Below, piece after piece: positions 8,387 to 17,244 of a stretch of DNA of 36,555 nt. The notes beneath the pieces are model-generated. The model ran no database searches, was not told where the DNA came from, and saw nothing but the letters and a program-made list of their open reading frames with translations. The DNA lies in assembly GCA_900316965.1 (NCBI GenBank), contig ONEY01000019.1:1-36555 (forward strand), read 5' to 3'. Each line of letters begins with the position of its first letter. Positions within the stretch are counted from its first letter, which is position 1. Source of the stretch: an uncultured Bacteroidales bacterium (lineage in GTDB: Bacteria > Bacteroidota > Bacteroidia > Bacteroidales > P3). The translations under genes were made by a program, and so were the position numbers.

Positions 8387-9628
8387 ATGGTTGAATACAA
8401 AAAATATACTCTTGATAACGGTCTGACTCTTCTGGTTGTGGAGGATGTCTCGACGCCTTTGGTGTCGGTGAACTCTCTGTTTGGCGTCGGCGCTCGCGAC
8501 GAGAATCCCTCACGCACGGGCTTTGCTCATCTTTTCGAACATCTAATGTTTGGCGGCACGGCCAATGTACCTGACTACGATAAGGTCGTCACCGTGATCG
8601 GGGGGGATTCTAATGCTAGCACTAACAACGATTTCACTCAGTATCACCTTACTGTGCCGGCTCGCTTTTTGGAAACGGCTTTCATGCTGGAGAGCGACCG
8701 TATGTGCAACCTCGACTTGTCGCCTCGCAGCCTTGCTGTCCAGCAGTCGGTGGTAACCGAGGAGTACAACTATCGCTACCTTAACCGTCCCTACGGCGAC
8801 ATGTGGCTGCATCTTCGCCCTCTCTGCTATCGTGTCCATCCTTACCGCTGGTGCACTATCGGCGCCGATATCGCTCATGTCCAGGAGGCTACTCTCGACG
8901 ACGTCGCGTCGTTCTACAATCGCTTCTATTGCCCCGACAATGCCATCGTCGCCGTTGTGGGTAATGTGAAAAGCGACGAGGTGCTTCGTCTTGCCGAAAA
9001 ATACTATGGCAACATTCCTTTGGGCGGTAAGCCGCAACGCTGCTTGCCTGCCGAACCTCGCCAAACGGAACCTCGTTCGCTATCGCTCAATCGCGATGTC
9101 CCCTCCAACGCGCTCTATCTCGCTTACCACGCTCCGGCTCGCCTGGATCCGGATTTGAGGGCTGCCGACTTGGTGAGCGACATTCTCTCCAATGGACGCT
9201 CGTCACGACTGTACAACAGATTGGTAAAGGCTAAGGCTCTATTTACTGAGATTGACGCTTTTATAACTGGAGATGTCGACCCGGGTCTTTTCCTCGTCGC
9301 CGGCAAACTTTGTGATGGCGTCGCTTTCGATGCCGCCATAGGCGCCGTTGAGGAGGAGCTTGCTTCACTCTCTTCCGATCCTCTTCCGCATGGGGAGTTG
9401 GAAAAGGTGCAAAACCGTTTCGAGTCGACCTTTGTTTATGGCTATTACAAGGCGCTTGACCGCGCTCAATTGCTGTGCTACTACGATTGGCTCGGCCATA
9501 TCGACTGGATTAATAATGAACCTCTGTTATATCGTCAGGTCTCTGAGGAGGACATCCATAGAGTGGCTGCTGCTATGTTCCGCAAAGATAATCAGTCGAC
9601 TCTATTGTATAATGCTTGTGGCGCGTGA
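8387..9628 (+). CDS. M16 family zinc metallopeptidase
   Basis: This insulinase/processing-peptidase-like protein has 413 residues and one complete active half. The inverted zinc motif HxxEH is HLFEH (48-52), with Glu51 as general base. The distal metal ligand is one of Glu125/Glu126 in SVVTEEYNYR, about 73 residues on, as in M16. The second (inactive-type) M16 domain covers about residues 180-400 and includes DPDLRAADLVSDILSNGRSS. No signal peptide is visible, so it may act in the cytosol, although many Bacteroidota M16 proteins are periplasmic. It is a single subunit here, with no second M16 gene beside it. It probably degrades peptides; the substrate is unknown. ATG 8387 gives the normal N-terminus just before YTLDNGLTLLV. 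Confidence 0.9.
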   Translation: MVEYKKYTLDNGLTLLVVEDVSTPLVSVNSLFGVGARDENPSRTGFAHLFEHLMFGGTANVPDYDKVVTVIGGDSNASTNNDFTQYHLTVPARFLETAFMLESDRMCNLDLSPRSLAVQQSVVTEEYNYRYLNRPYGDMWLHLRPLCYRVHPYRWCTIGADIAHVQEATLDDVASFYNRFYCPDNAIVAVVGNVKSDEVLRLAEKYYGNIPLGGKPQRCLPAEPRQTEPRSLSLNRDVPSNALYLAYHAPARLDPDLRAADLVSDILSNGRSSRLYNRLVKAKALFTEIDAFITGDVDPGLFLVAGKLCDGVAFDAAIGAVEEELASLSSDPLPHGELEKVQNRFESTFVYGYYKALDRAQLLCYYDWLGHIDWINNEPLLYRQVSEEDIHRVAAAMFRKDNQSTLLYNACGA

Positions 9629-9721
9629 TTTGTGTTGTGTTTTGCCCCGCCTATTGTCGAGGCCTTTTGTTAACTCTGTAAGACATAATTATATATAGTA
9701 TTTATAAGTTTTTAGCATAAA

Positions 9722-10879
9722 ATGTCATCAAGTAAAAGTCCAAACATCTTTGTCAAGCTGCTCATGCTTCTGTGGTATGCCGTGAGCCATCCGCTGATAT
9801 GGATAGGGAAAAAACTATACGGTGTCTTTTCGCATATCAACTATCGTAAAACAGCCAGTGGCATTGTCCACTTTGTTGGCAATTTCCTCCATTGGCTGAT
9901 TTTCAAAGTGCTGCTGCCAAAGAAATATCGCAACATAACTAAAAAGGAGATCTACAGGATTATTTTCAAGGCCGACACTCCGGCTGGCAAAAGGTTCGAT
10001 GTGTGGCTGCTTATCTTTATCGGTATCAATCTCCTTGTTATTATTCTTGACAGTTTCGAGGCTGTCCATACCAATCTCCGTTGGGTGCTCAAGGGATTGG
10101 AGTGGTTTTTCACTATAGCTTTCACTCTCGAGTACTATCTGCGTATCTACTGTCTGCAACGCCCTTGGAAGTATGTTTTCTCCTTCTATGGCATTATCGA
10201 CTTCCTCTCTATTTTCCCTGCCTATCTCAGCCTGCTCATCCCTGCCACTCAGACTCTTACCGTTCTTCGTGTGTTGCGCACCCTGCGTATCTTCCGAATT
10301 TTCAATATGCAGCGTTTCCTCCGCGAAAGTTTCCATCTTATCAACGCAATGCGTCGGAGTATTACCAAGATATTGATTTTTATGCTTTTCGTCTTTATTA
10401 TCGCTATCATCCTCGGTTCGGTAATATACATGTTCGAAAGTGGCAAGAATCCGGCCATGACGAGCATCCCCACGGCTATTTACTGGGCTGTTGTCACTAT
10501 CACTACGGTGGGCTATGGCGACATCACTCCGGTCACTCCTATTGGCCAATTTATTTCAACGCTGGTCATGCTGCTGGGTTACTCTATCATTGCTGTGCCT
10601 ACCGGTATTGTGGTGGGTGAAACGGTTCGTGAGTATCGCAATGGGGACGGCGATGTCGACATCCCTATACCGGAGGACTTTAGCGACTATGATGACAAAC
10701 ATAACTCGGATGCCAATATGCCTGATTCCCCCGACGCTGACATGCAGGAATTGCGTGTGTGCCCTCGTTGCGGTCATTCCGAAACCGACGAGGCGGCTCG
10801 CTTCTGCCGCTATTGTGGCACTCTGCTCCAAAAAAACCAGCCAAGGGGATGGATTAGCGATTTCTTCCATGGCGAGTAA
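9722..10879 (+). CDS. Voltage-gated potassium channel with C-terminal zinc ribbon
   Basis: This is an inner-membrane ion-transport-family channel of 385 residues. The selectivity filter is TTVGYGD (261-267), followed by the S6 helix. The S4 sensor carries regularly spaced arginines (R183, R186, R189, R192) in VLRVLRTLRIFRIF. S1-S3 lie between about 93 and 180, S5 at about 216-238. The N-terminal 85 residues are basic and partly hydrophobic. The C-terminus has an acidic linker (about 310-341) and a zinc-ribbon-like module with CPRC (347-350) and CRYC (362-365), similar to zinc ribbons in unrelated bacterial proteins. The channel would conduct K+ and respond to membrane voltage; the ribbon's role is unknown. 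The receptor gene starts 38 bases after its stop, so they may share a transcript. Confidence 0.92.
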   Translation: MSSSKSPNIFVKLLMLLWYAVSHPLIWIGKKLYGVFSHINYRKTASGIVHFVGNFLHWLIFKVLLPKKYRNITKKEIYRIIFKADTPAGKRFDVWLLIFIGINLLVIILDSFEAVHTNLRWVLKGLEWFFTIAFTLEYYLRIYCLQRPWKYVFSFYGIIDFLSIFPAYLSLLIPATQTLTVLRVLRTLRIFRIFNMQRFLRESFHLINAMRRSITKILIFMLFVFIIAIILGSVIYMFESGKNPAMTSIPTAIYWAVVTITTVGYGDITPVTPIGQFISTLVMLLGYSIIAVPTGIVVGETVREYRNGDGDVDIPIPEDFSDYDDKHNSDANMPDSPDADMQELRVCPRCGHSETDEAARFCRYCGTLLQKNQPRGWISDFFHGE

Positions 10880-10917
10880 AATTCTTTGTGATTTATTGTA
10901 ATTGTTTAACACTAAAT

Positions 10918-13314
10918 ATGAATTCTTATCGTAAGTTTTTTTTGTTGATAGCTATGCTGGCGCTTTTTGTTTCGGCGTCGGCACAAAACTACACCATTAG
11001 CGGAACTATTCGATCGTGGGCTTCGGGCGAGACGCTGATAAGCGCTACGGTTTATGATGTGATGTCGGGCAAAGGGGCTCTCACCAACGCTCAGGGGCGC
11101 TACTCGCTAACCCTGCCCAAAGGTAAGGTCATTCTCCGCATATCTTATGTGGGCTACCAAACTTTTTTTGATACCTTTCAGCTCGACGCAAACAAGGAAC
11201 TCAACGTTTCGCTTGAGTCAAACTCGCAACTGAAAACGGTTATTGTATCGGCCGATCGTATCAGTTCGCACAAATCGTCGCAGATGAGTGCCATAGATAT
11301 CCCTGTCGAGAATATCAAATCGGTACCTGTCATTTTCGGTGAGACCGACGTGCTGAAGGCGTTGCAACTTTTGCCGGGCGTGCAAAGTGGCACAGAGGGT
11401 ATGTCGGGCATCTACGTGCGAGGTGGCGGACCTGACCAAAATCTTTTCCTCCTCGATGGTGTGCCTCTCTACAATGTCAACCATCTCGGCGGTTTCTTCT
11501 CGGCTTTCAACGCCGACGCTATCAAGAATGTTACTCTCTACAAAGGCAGCTTCCCTGCTCACTTCGGCGGCCGCCTCTCTAGTGTGCTCGACATCACTAC
11601 CAATGACGGCAACGACAAAAAATTGCACGGCAACGCTACGATTGGTGTCATCGCAGCTAAAGTTAACCTCGAAGGTCCTCTATGGAAGGACAAGACAACT
11701 TTCAACGTCAGCTATCGCCGCACCTATTTCGACTTGCTTATGCAACCTATGATCATGGCTATGGGCGCCGCTATGTCGGAAGGTGAGGGGAAAACTAATT
11801 TCGGCTATTTCTTCTACGACCTTAATGCTAAGGTTACTCATCGCTTTAGCAATCGTAGCCGTCTTATAGCTAGCTGGTATTCGGGCGACGACAAGATCTA
11901 TGCCAAGGTGAAATTCAACGATATGGGACAATGGGAGGAAAGTATGAGGCTGGGCTACAACTGGGGCAATTTGGTGGGATCGCTGCGTTGGAACTACGAG
12001 CTGACTCCTAAAATCTTTATGAATGTCACAGGCGCCTTCACTCGCTACCGCAACGACATCAGCATGACTATCGATGAAAACTACTTCGGCGATGGTACGG
12101 CAAATTACTACAGCGCGGAGATGTTCTATAAATCGGGCATTCGCGACATCACGGCAAAAGTGGATTTCGACTACCAGCCCAATCCTGATCACTCTGTGAA
12201 ATTTGGCGCCGCTATGCTGCACCACATCTTCCAACCTGACGTTACGGGCAACAAAATGGAGGAGGACGACGGCACCAACCACTATGTATATGATACTGTC
12301 CTGGGTCAGAGTATTGTCCATGCCAACGAGATGACTATGTTTATTGAGGATGACTGGACAATCAACGACGTTTTCAAGATTAATGCTGGCCTCAACATGA
12401 CTGGGTTCGCCGTCCAGAACAAATTCTATCCTTCTTTGCAACCGCGCCTCAGTGGTCGTTGGATGCTCAGCGACGACTTGTCTATCAAAGCTGGCTATTC
12501 TTATATGACTCAGTATATGCACCAGCTCTCTAATAGCTCCATCAGTTTGCCTACCGACTTGTGGGTGCCTGTCACGGCTCGTATCGAACCTATGTATGCC
12601 CATCAGGTGGCGGCAGGTGTCTTCTACAATTGGTCGGGTATCGCTGAACTGTCGGCGGAGGGCTACTATAAGCACATGAATAATATGATTGAGTACAAGG
12701 ATGGCGCTAGCTTCTTCGGCTCGTCGGCAGGTTGGGAGGATAAGGTGTGCATGGGCGACGGTTGGTCGTATGGATTGGAATTGCTCGCTCAACGCACCGT
12801 GGGCGATATCACGGGTTGGATCGGCTACACTTGGAGCCGCACTATGCGTCAGTTCGACCGGGAGGGCCAAACTATCAACGAGGGCAAGCCTTTCCCCGCT
12901 AAATATGACCGTCGCCACGACTTGTCTATCATGGTGAGCTACAAGCCTAACAAGGAATTTGACTGCAGCGCGGCTTGGGTGTTCTCGTCGGGCAATGTGG
13001 GTACTCTGGCTATGCAGGAGTTCGTTGACCCTGACGGCGTTGGCATCGTCTCTTATGTGGAGAGCCGCAACAATTTCCGTATGCCCCCATATCACCGCCT
13101 GGATGTCGGCGTCAACTTCCACAAGCAAAAGAAACATGGCGTGCGCACTTGGAGCCTAAGTGTGTATAATCTTTACAACCACAAGAATCCTTTCTTTGTT
13201 TACAAGAGCTATGGCCACCATTATGAGCACAATGGTCACCATTATCCTTCGGCTTTGATGAAGGTCTCTATCTTCCCAATAATGCCTTCTGTTTCATATA
13301 GTTTCAAATTTTAA
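10918..13314 (+). CDS. TonB-dependent outer-membrane receptor with carboxypeptidase-regulatory domain
   Basis: This is a 798-residue receptor for energised uptake across the outer membrane. I chose ATG 10918, not the in-frame GTG at 10888, because it gives a clean signal peptide (MNSYRKFFLLIAMLALFVSA, cut after SAQ). A CarboxypepD_reg domain covers about 24-105 (ISGTIRSWASGETL, LRISYVGYQTFFDTF). A plug domain follows at about 110-235, with DVLKALQLLPGVQSGTEG, IYVRGGGPDQNLFLLDGVP and FPAHFGGRLSSVLDI, and then the barrel, ending in the aromatic SVSYSFKF. The substrate is unknown. A DUF4249 lipoprotein gene begins 13 bases after the stop, a pairing common in Bacteroidota. The gene belongs to a four-gene run beginning with the K+ channel. 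Confidence 0.92.
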   Translation: MNSYRKFFLLIAMLALFVSASAQNYTISGTIRSWASGETLISATVYDVMSGKGALTNAQGRYSLTLPKGKVILRISYVGYQTFFDTFQLDANKELNVSLESNSQLKTVIVSADRISSHKSSQMSAIDIPVENIKSVPVIFGETDVLKALQLLPGVQSGTEGMSGIYVRGGGPDQNLFLLDGVPLYNVNHLGGFFSAFNADAIKNVTLYKGSFPAHFGGRLSSVLDITTNDGNDKKLHGNATIGVIAAKVNLEGPLWKDKTTFNVSYRRTYFDLLMQPMIMAMGAAMSEGEGKTNFGYFFYDLNAKVTHRFSNRSRLIASWYSGDDKIYAKVKFNDMGQWEESMRLGYNWGNLVGSLRWNYELTPKIFMNVTGAFTRYRNDISMTIDENYFGDGTANYYSAEMFYKSGIRDITAKVDFDYQPNPDHSVKFGAAMLHHIFQPDVTGNKMEEDDGTNHYVYDTVLGQSIVHANEMTMFIEDDWTINDVFKINAGLNMTGFAVQNKFYPSLQPRLSGRWMLSDDLSIKAGYSYMTQYMHQLSNSSISLPTDLWVPVTARIEPMYAHQVAAGVFYNWSGIAELSAEGYYKHMNNMIEYKDGASFFGSSAGWEDKVCMGDGWSYGLELLAQRTVGDITGWIGYTWSRTMRQFDREGQTINEGKPFPAKYDRRHDLSIMVSYKPNKEFDCSAAWVFSSGNVGTLAMQEFVDPDGVGIVSYVESRNNFRMPPYHRLDVGVNFHKQKKHGVRTWSLSVYNLYNHKNPFFVYKSYGHHYEHNGHHYPSALMKVSIFPIMPSVSYSFKF

Positions 13315-13327
13315 CAAATACATTGTT

Positions 13328-14365
13328 ATGCATTCTTTACGATTTATATTTGTCTCTGTTTTTCTTTTGTTGTTTTGCTCGTGCCAAGAGGTTCTGGACT
13401 TCGACCCGGGCGATATAAGCCCTTATCCTGTGCTTATCTCTAAACCCGACAGCGAGGATTCGACGTTGTCTGTCTATATCTCTCGCAGCCGTTTCTTTTT
13501 GGACGAGAACGATTATCCACATCCTATAACTGATGCCAATGTTACTATGTCGGTAAATGGTGTTGCCTTGGCGGGCTTTTACGACAACTCTTCTGAAAGG
13601 TATCTCTTTGGTGTGCAACCTCACGAGGGTGACACTTTGTCTGTTACCGCCAGGGTGCCTGGCTTCGACAAGGCTATGACTGCTGGAACTCGCGTTCCTA
13701 TGAAACCTGTTGTCGAGGTCGTGGACTTTGTCATCGACACTTCTTATAGCTATTTTAGGGAATGGGACAGCACCTGGGTTAAGGAACGTGTTTTCTACAG
13801 AATTAAATTCAAAATCACTAGCGCGTCACCAAAGGAATTCTATTCCGTGAGGGCTTATATGTCGGAAAAAGTTGACGAAAATTCTCCGTGGCTTTGGGAT
13901 ACCAACGAAGCGGCTTTTGTTCAACAATACTTCGAATGTAACGACCCTATTGTTAACACTACTGATATGGAGGGCTTGCTTGAAGGTGAGGGTAGCACAA
14001 GCTTTAGTGGCGATGAAATGGTTTTCAGCAACGATATGTTCCAAGGTGGAGCTCACGAGTTTACCATCGAATTTGAACGTTGGGAGAACGGGACTGGCTA
14101 TTATTCTCTTGACTACTCTCAAATCCCTTTGCGTCTGCATGTTCGCTCTTTATCGCGCGATTTGTATTTGTACCAAATGACTACTAAGCAACAGTCGGAC
14201 ATGGACATCTTCTTCGGCGAGCCGGTGCAGGTACATTGTAATATTGATGGCGGTTTGGGCGTTTTTGGCGCCTCTAGTTTGAGAAAAATCTCTATGCCGA
14301 AACCTCGTTTTGAACATTTCCATCACGATAATGACTATGTCCAGTATTACAAGAAAAAGAAATGA
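13328..14365 (+). CDS. DUF4249 lipoprotein
   Basis: This 345-residue exported protein has a short hydrophobic N-terminus and a lipobox-like LLFCSC. The second Cys of that motif would be lipidated, placing the protein on a membrane surface. The mature part starts QEVLDFDPGDISPYPVLIS, typical of DUF4249, and is beta-rich throughout. DUF4249 proteins usually follow a TonB-dependent receptor gene, as here, and may act as its surface partner, though no member's ligand is established from this sequence. Its stop overlaps the next gene's start (ATGA, 14362-14365), suggesting translational coupling with the dehydrogenase. Confidence 0.82.
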   Translation: MHSLRFIFVSVFLLLFCSCQEVLDFDPGDISPYPVLISKPDSEDSTLSVYISRSRFFLDENDYPHPITDANVTMSVNGVALAGFYDNSSERYLFGVQPHEGDTLSVTARVPGFDKAMTAGTRVPMKPVVEVVDFVIDTSYSYFREWDSTWVKERVFYRIKFKITSASPKEFYSVRAYMSEKVDENSPWLWDTNEAAFVQQYFECNDPIVNTTDMEGLLEGEGSTSFSGDEMVFSNDMFQGGAHEFTIEFERWENGTGYYSLDYSQIPLRLHVRSLSRDLYLYQMTTKQQSDMDIFFGEPVQVHCNIDGGLGVFGASSLRKISMPKPRFEHFHHDNDYVQYYKKKK

Positions 14366-15303
14366 AAGTCCTGATTACCGATAATACTCACCCTGTCCTT
14401 TGGGAAAAATTGACAGCGGCAGGTCATGAATGCTGCGTGCTTAAGGAGTGCTCTTACGACTCTCTCCTCGTCGAGGTGCAGAATTTTGACGCTATGGTGG
14501 TACGCAGCAAAATCATAATCGACCGCAATTTTATCGACCACGCTCGCCATTTGAAATGCATTGGTCGTGTCGGCGCCGGCATGGAAACTATCGATGTCGA
14601 CTATGCTGAGAGTGTTGGCATTCGTTGCCTCAATTCGCCCGAGGGTAATCGCGACGCTGTTGGTGAGCATGCTTTGGGCCTTCTTCTGGCTCTCTTCGAC
14701 AAGATCGCTGTGGCCGACAAGGAGGTGCGCCAAGGCCTTTGGCGCCGCGAGGGCAACAGAGGCCTCGAGGTGAAGGGCCGCACTATTGGCATTATTGGTT
14801 TCGGCAACATGGGCTCTGCATTCGCTCAGCGTCTGCAAGGCTTTGACTGCCATATTGTGGCTTATGACAAATATAAACCTGCAGGCTATGCTCCTTCGTA
14901 TGTCAACGAGGTGTCTCTAGCCGAACTGCAACGTTGCTCTGATGTGCTTAGCCTCCATGTCCCTCTGACCGAGGAAACACACTATATGGTTGATTCTGAT
15001 TTCATAAATGCTTTCGACCATCCATTCTACCTTGTCAATACCTCTCGCGGGGCTGTGGTGAAAACAACAGACTTGGCGGCTGCTATGCAATCGGGCAAGG
15101 TGTTGGGTGCCGCTCTCGATGTCGTTGAGTATGAGGATATGACAAAGGACGGCATTGACGTGGAGTCGCAACCTGATGATTTCCGTTTTCTCCTGGCTTC
15201 GCCGCTTACGGTGTTGACTCCTCATGTGGCGGGATGGACGGTGGAATCGAAATATAAACTTGCCGCTGTCTTGGCTGACAAAATTATAGGTGTCTTGCAG
15301 TAA
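14362..15303 (+). CDS. D-2-hydroxyacid dehydrogenase (NAD-dependent, SerA-like)
   Basis: This cytosolic oxidoreductase of 313 residues interconverts a 2-hydroxyacid and a 2-oxoacid. The NAD-binding domain has IGIIGFGNMGSAF with G146, G148 and G151, and the acidic residue D169 after the second strand binds the NAD ribose. The catalytic triad is readable as R229 in NTSRGA, E258 in DVVEYED and H288 in TPHVAGW. It lacks an ACT or other C-terminal regulatory domain, so it is the short form; 3-phosphoglycerate dehydrogenase is possible, but no serine-pathway gene is near. It overlaps DUF4249 by four bases. The 40 codons after its TAA stay open in the same frame up to a TGA at 15424. Confidence 0.88.
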   Translation: MKVLITDNTHPVLWEKLTAAGHECCVLKECSYDSLLVEVQNFDAMVVRSKIIIDRNFIDHARHLKCIGRVGAGMETIDVDYAESVGIRCLNSPEGNRDAVGEHALGLLLALFDKIAVADKEVRQGLWRREGNRGLEVKGRTIGIIGFGNMGSAFAQRLQGFDCHIVAYDKYKPAGYAPSYVNEVSLAELQRCSDVLSLHVPLTEETHYMVDSDFINAFDHPFYLVNTSRGAVVKTTDLAAAMQSGKVLGAALDVVEYEDMTKDGIDVESQPDDFRFLLASPLTVLTPHVAGWTVESKYKLAAVLADKIIGVLQ

Positions 15304-15509
15304 TATATTATTCAAAATGAAGATGGTGGACAGGTGTGGACATGTTCCTCTAGTGATGAGTTCTTCGCTTGGTGTATAAACTATGGCACTCATGGTATCA
15401 ATATGATTAACGACGGTAAATGTTGAAAATTCTCTGTGTGCTTGGTTAAAGAACCATAAGTATGTTTTTGTTTGTCTTATTGTAATTAATATCTTTTAAT
15501 TCATTATTA

Positions 15510-16073
15510 ATGATTATCGTTGATGACTGTATAATTTCGGACAATATTGTCGATGTGTGTTTCTCTTGCGACCTTGCTCGTTGCAAAGGGGCTTGTTGTG
15601 TTGAAGGCGATTGCGGAGCTCCTCTCGACAAAGAGGAAATACCTGTCCTTGAACGTATTTATCCGGCTGTGAAGCCTTATATGACTGCTGAGGGTGTAGC
15701 TGTTGTTGATCGTGAGGGTGTCTCTTCTATCGATGTCGATAAACAGCCTTGTACACCCTTGGTTAACAACCGCGAATGTGCTTATGCCATCCAAGAGAAT
15801 GGTCTTACTCTTTGTGCTATCGAGAAGGCTTGGATTGATGGCGCTGTTGACTTCCAAAAGCCTATTTCGTGCCACTTGTATCCTCTCCGCATCGAGGATT
15901 ACGGCGAGTTCAAAGCTGTCAATTATCACGAGTGGGATATCTGTCACTGTGCTTTGGCTAAGGGTAAGGATGAGGGTATTCCTCTCTACAAGTATCTTCG
16001 CACCCCCTTGGTACGTCGTTTCGGACAACAATGGTATGACGAACTTTGCCAACAATGTGAGAATAGAAAATAA
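15510..16073 (+). CDS. DUF3109 family Cys-rich protein
   Basis: This is a 187-residue protein of the DUF3109 family, distantly like the YkgJ-type putative metal or Fe-S cluster proteins. It has fifteen cysteines. The core is CFSCDLARCKGACC (17-30) and C35, followed by C81, C90, C102, C121 in ISCHLYPLRI, C145 and C147 in DICHC, and CQQC near the end (180-183). The arrangement suggests a bound metal or cluster, but no activity is known. No signal peptide is seen, so it is probably cytosolic. It stands 206 bases after the dehydrogenase and upstream of lspA, with no close operon partner. Confidence 0.85.
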   Translation: MIIVDDCIISDNIVDVCFSCDLARCKGACCVEGDCGAPLDKEEIPVLERIYPAVKPYMTAEGVAVVDREGVSSIDVDKQPCTPLVNNRECAYAIQENGLTLCAIEKAWIDGAVDFQKPISCHLYPLRIEDYGEFKAVNYHEWDICHCALAKGKDEGIPLYKYLRTPLVRRFGQQWYDELCQQCENRK

Positions 16074-16077
16074 TTAG

Positions 16078-16085
16078 TAACTTTG
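16078..16085 (+). promoter_or_regulatory. Possible -7 box upstream of lspA
   Basis: TAACTTTG fits TAnnTTTG and lies just after the DUF3109 stop. The nearest upstream TTTG (16045-16048) is 29 bases away, too far, so the -33 element is not convincing. If used, it would give lspA a leader of about 150 bases. Confidence 0.3.
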
Positions 16086-16245
16086 CAACTTGTTTTTGAA
16101 TTGTGATGACGCTATTAGTGTTTGATATTTAAACAGCTGTATTCTGAAGTTCGTTTTTCGTTGAGGGTATTTGTGACTTGACAATAAGCATGCCATTTAA
16201 TCTTTTAAGATATTGTGAATATTATATAGAATTTTAAACTTGAAT

Positions 16246-16947
16246 ATGAATAAATCTATCCGCAATAAGTATTTCATTTGCTTCGGCATCATTCTCATCC
16301 TTCTTCTTGCTGACCAGGCGTTGAAGATTTGGATTAAGACTTCTTTCGCTTTAGGCGATGGCGTTGACATCTTTGGCAGTTGGTTTAAACTCTACTTTGT
16401 GGAAAATGAGGGTATTGCCTTCGGGGTCTCTTTTGGCGACAAGATAGGGAAACTATGCCTGTCTCTGTTCCGCTTGATAGCCTCGGTGTTTATCATGATT
16501 TTGCTTGTCAAACAGATTAAACGAGACACTCGTTATTCTATGATTGTCAGCGTGTCGCTTATCTTTGTTGGTGCCGTTGGAAATTTGATCGACAGCTGCT
16601 TCTATGGCATTATTTTTGGCGAGAGTACTCGTGTCTCTGTGGCTACCATCTTCCCTGAGGGTGGTGGTTATGCTCCTCTTTTTTTCGGCAAGGTGGTGGA
16701 TATGCTGTATTTCCCTATCTGTCATTGGGTTTGGCCTGACTGGGTGCCATGGGTAGGCGGCAATGAGGCTGAGTTCTTTAATGCTATCTTTAATATCGCC
16801 GACGCTGCGGTATGTACTGGCGTGGCTCTCTTGGTCGTCGATCAGCTCTTTATTAATCCCGATAATAAGAAAAAAGTGTCTGAAGAAGCTCCGAATTCTG
16901 CTATTCCCGATGCGGAAAATGATGAAAAAAACACTTCACAGGTTTAA
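16246..16947 (+). CDS. lspA: Lipoprotein signal peptidase (signal peptidase II)
   Basis: This inner-membrane aspartyl peptidase cleaves prolipoproteins before the lipidated Cys. I prefer ATG 16246 over the in-frame TTG at 16240. The protein has 233 residues and four membrane segments (about 9-26, 74-90, 98-118, 180-200). The conserved residues are D23 in LADQ, N54 in VENEGIAFG, catalytic D116 in GNLIDSCF and catalytic D186 in FNIADAAV. A long periplasmic insert lies between the two catalytic sites (about 120-178), as in other Bacteroidota LspA, and a charged tail of about 30 residues follows the last helix. Substrates in this window include BamD and the DUF4249 lipoprotein. The gene is monocistronic by position. 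Confidence 0.93.
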   Translation: MNKSIRNKYFICFGIILILLLADQALKIWIKTSFALGDGVDIFGSWFKLYFVENEGIAFGVSFGDKIGKLCLSLFRLIASVFIMILLVKQIKRDTRYSMIVSVSLIFVGAVGNLIDSCFYGIIFGESTRVSVATIFPEGGGYAPLFFGKVVDMLYFPICHWVWPDWVPWVGGNEAEFFNAIFNIADAAVCTGVALLVVDQLFINPDNKKKVSEEAPNSAIPDAENDEKNTSQV

Positions 16948-17038
16948 TGGTTATCTGAAAAAATAAAAAAAATATTTGATATATAGTGCTGACAATCTGA
17001 TTGTATTTTTTATAATCTTAGTTCTTTGAAAAAAATAT

Positions 17039-17069
17039 TTTGTCAGTTTTGGAAAAAGTTGTACTTTTG
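17039..17069 (+). promoter_or_regulatory. Promoter of tRNA-Phe
   Basis: TTTG (17039-17042) is 19 bases before TACTTTTG (17062-17069), the Bacteroidota -33/-7 pair. The box ends 26 bases before the mature tRNA. The same TACTTTTGCA box, an upstream GTCAG and a downstream CCGATTTC occur at the tRNA-Gln promoter. Confidence 0.88.
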
Positions 17070-17095
17070 CAACCGATTTCAGAAAATGAAATGAT

Positions 17096-17168
<73 letters not shown>

Positions 17169-17177
17169 CAAAAGGTA

Positions 17178-17209
17178 GGGAAGTACGAAGGTACTTCCCT
17201 TTTCTTTTT
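17178..17209 (+). terminator. Terminator of tRNA-Phe
   Basis: GGGAAGTAC (17178-17186) and GTACTTCCC (17191-17199) form a perfect 9-base stem with a GAAG loop. A T-rich tail with one C follows. It starts 10 bases after the tRNA. Confidence 0.92.
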
Positions 17210-17244
17210 AACCTATGTAATAATCTTTTTAACTGCTCTATATC

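Noticed and set aside
10888..10917. Earlier GTG start for the TonB-dependent receptor
   Set aside because: It would put ten residues before a textbook signal peptide; ATG 10918 is the better start.
11680..13137. 485-codon open frame antisense to the TonB-dependent receptor
   Set aside because: It lies wholly within a receptor gene with strong domain evidence; the antisense peptide is compositionally odd and has no domain.
16240..16245. TTG start two codons upstream of lspA
   Set aside because: The ATG two codons later is a normal start and gives a family-like N-terminus.
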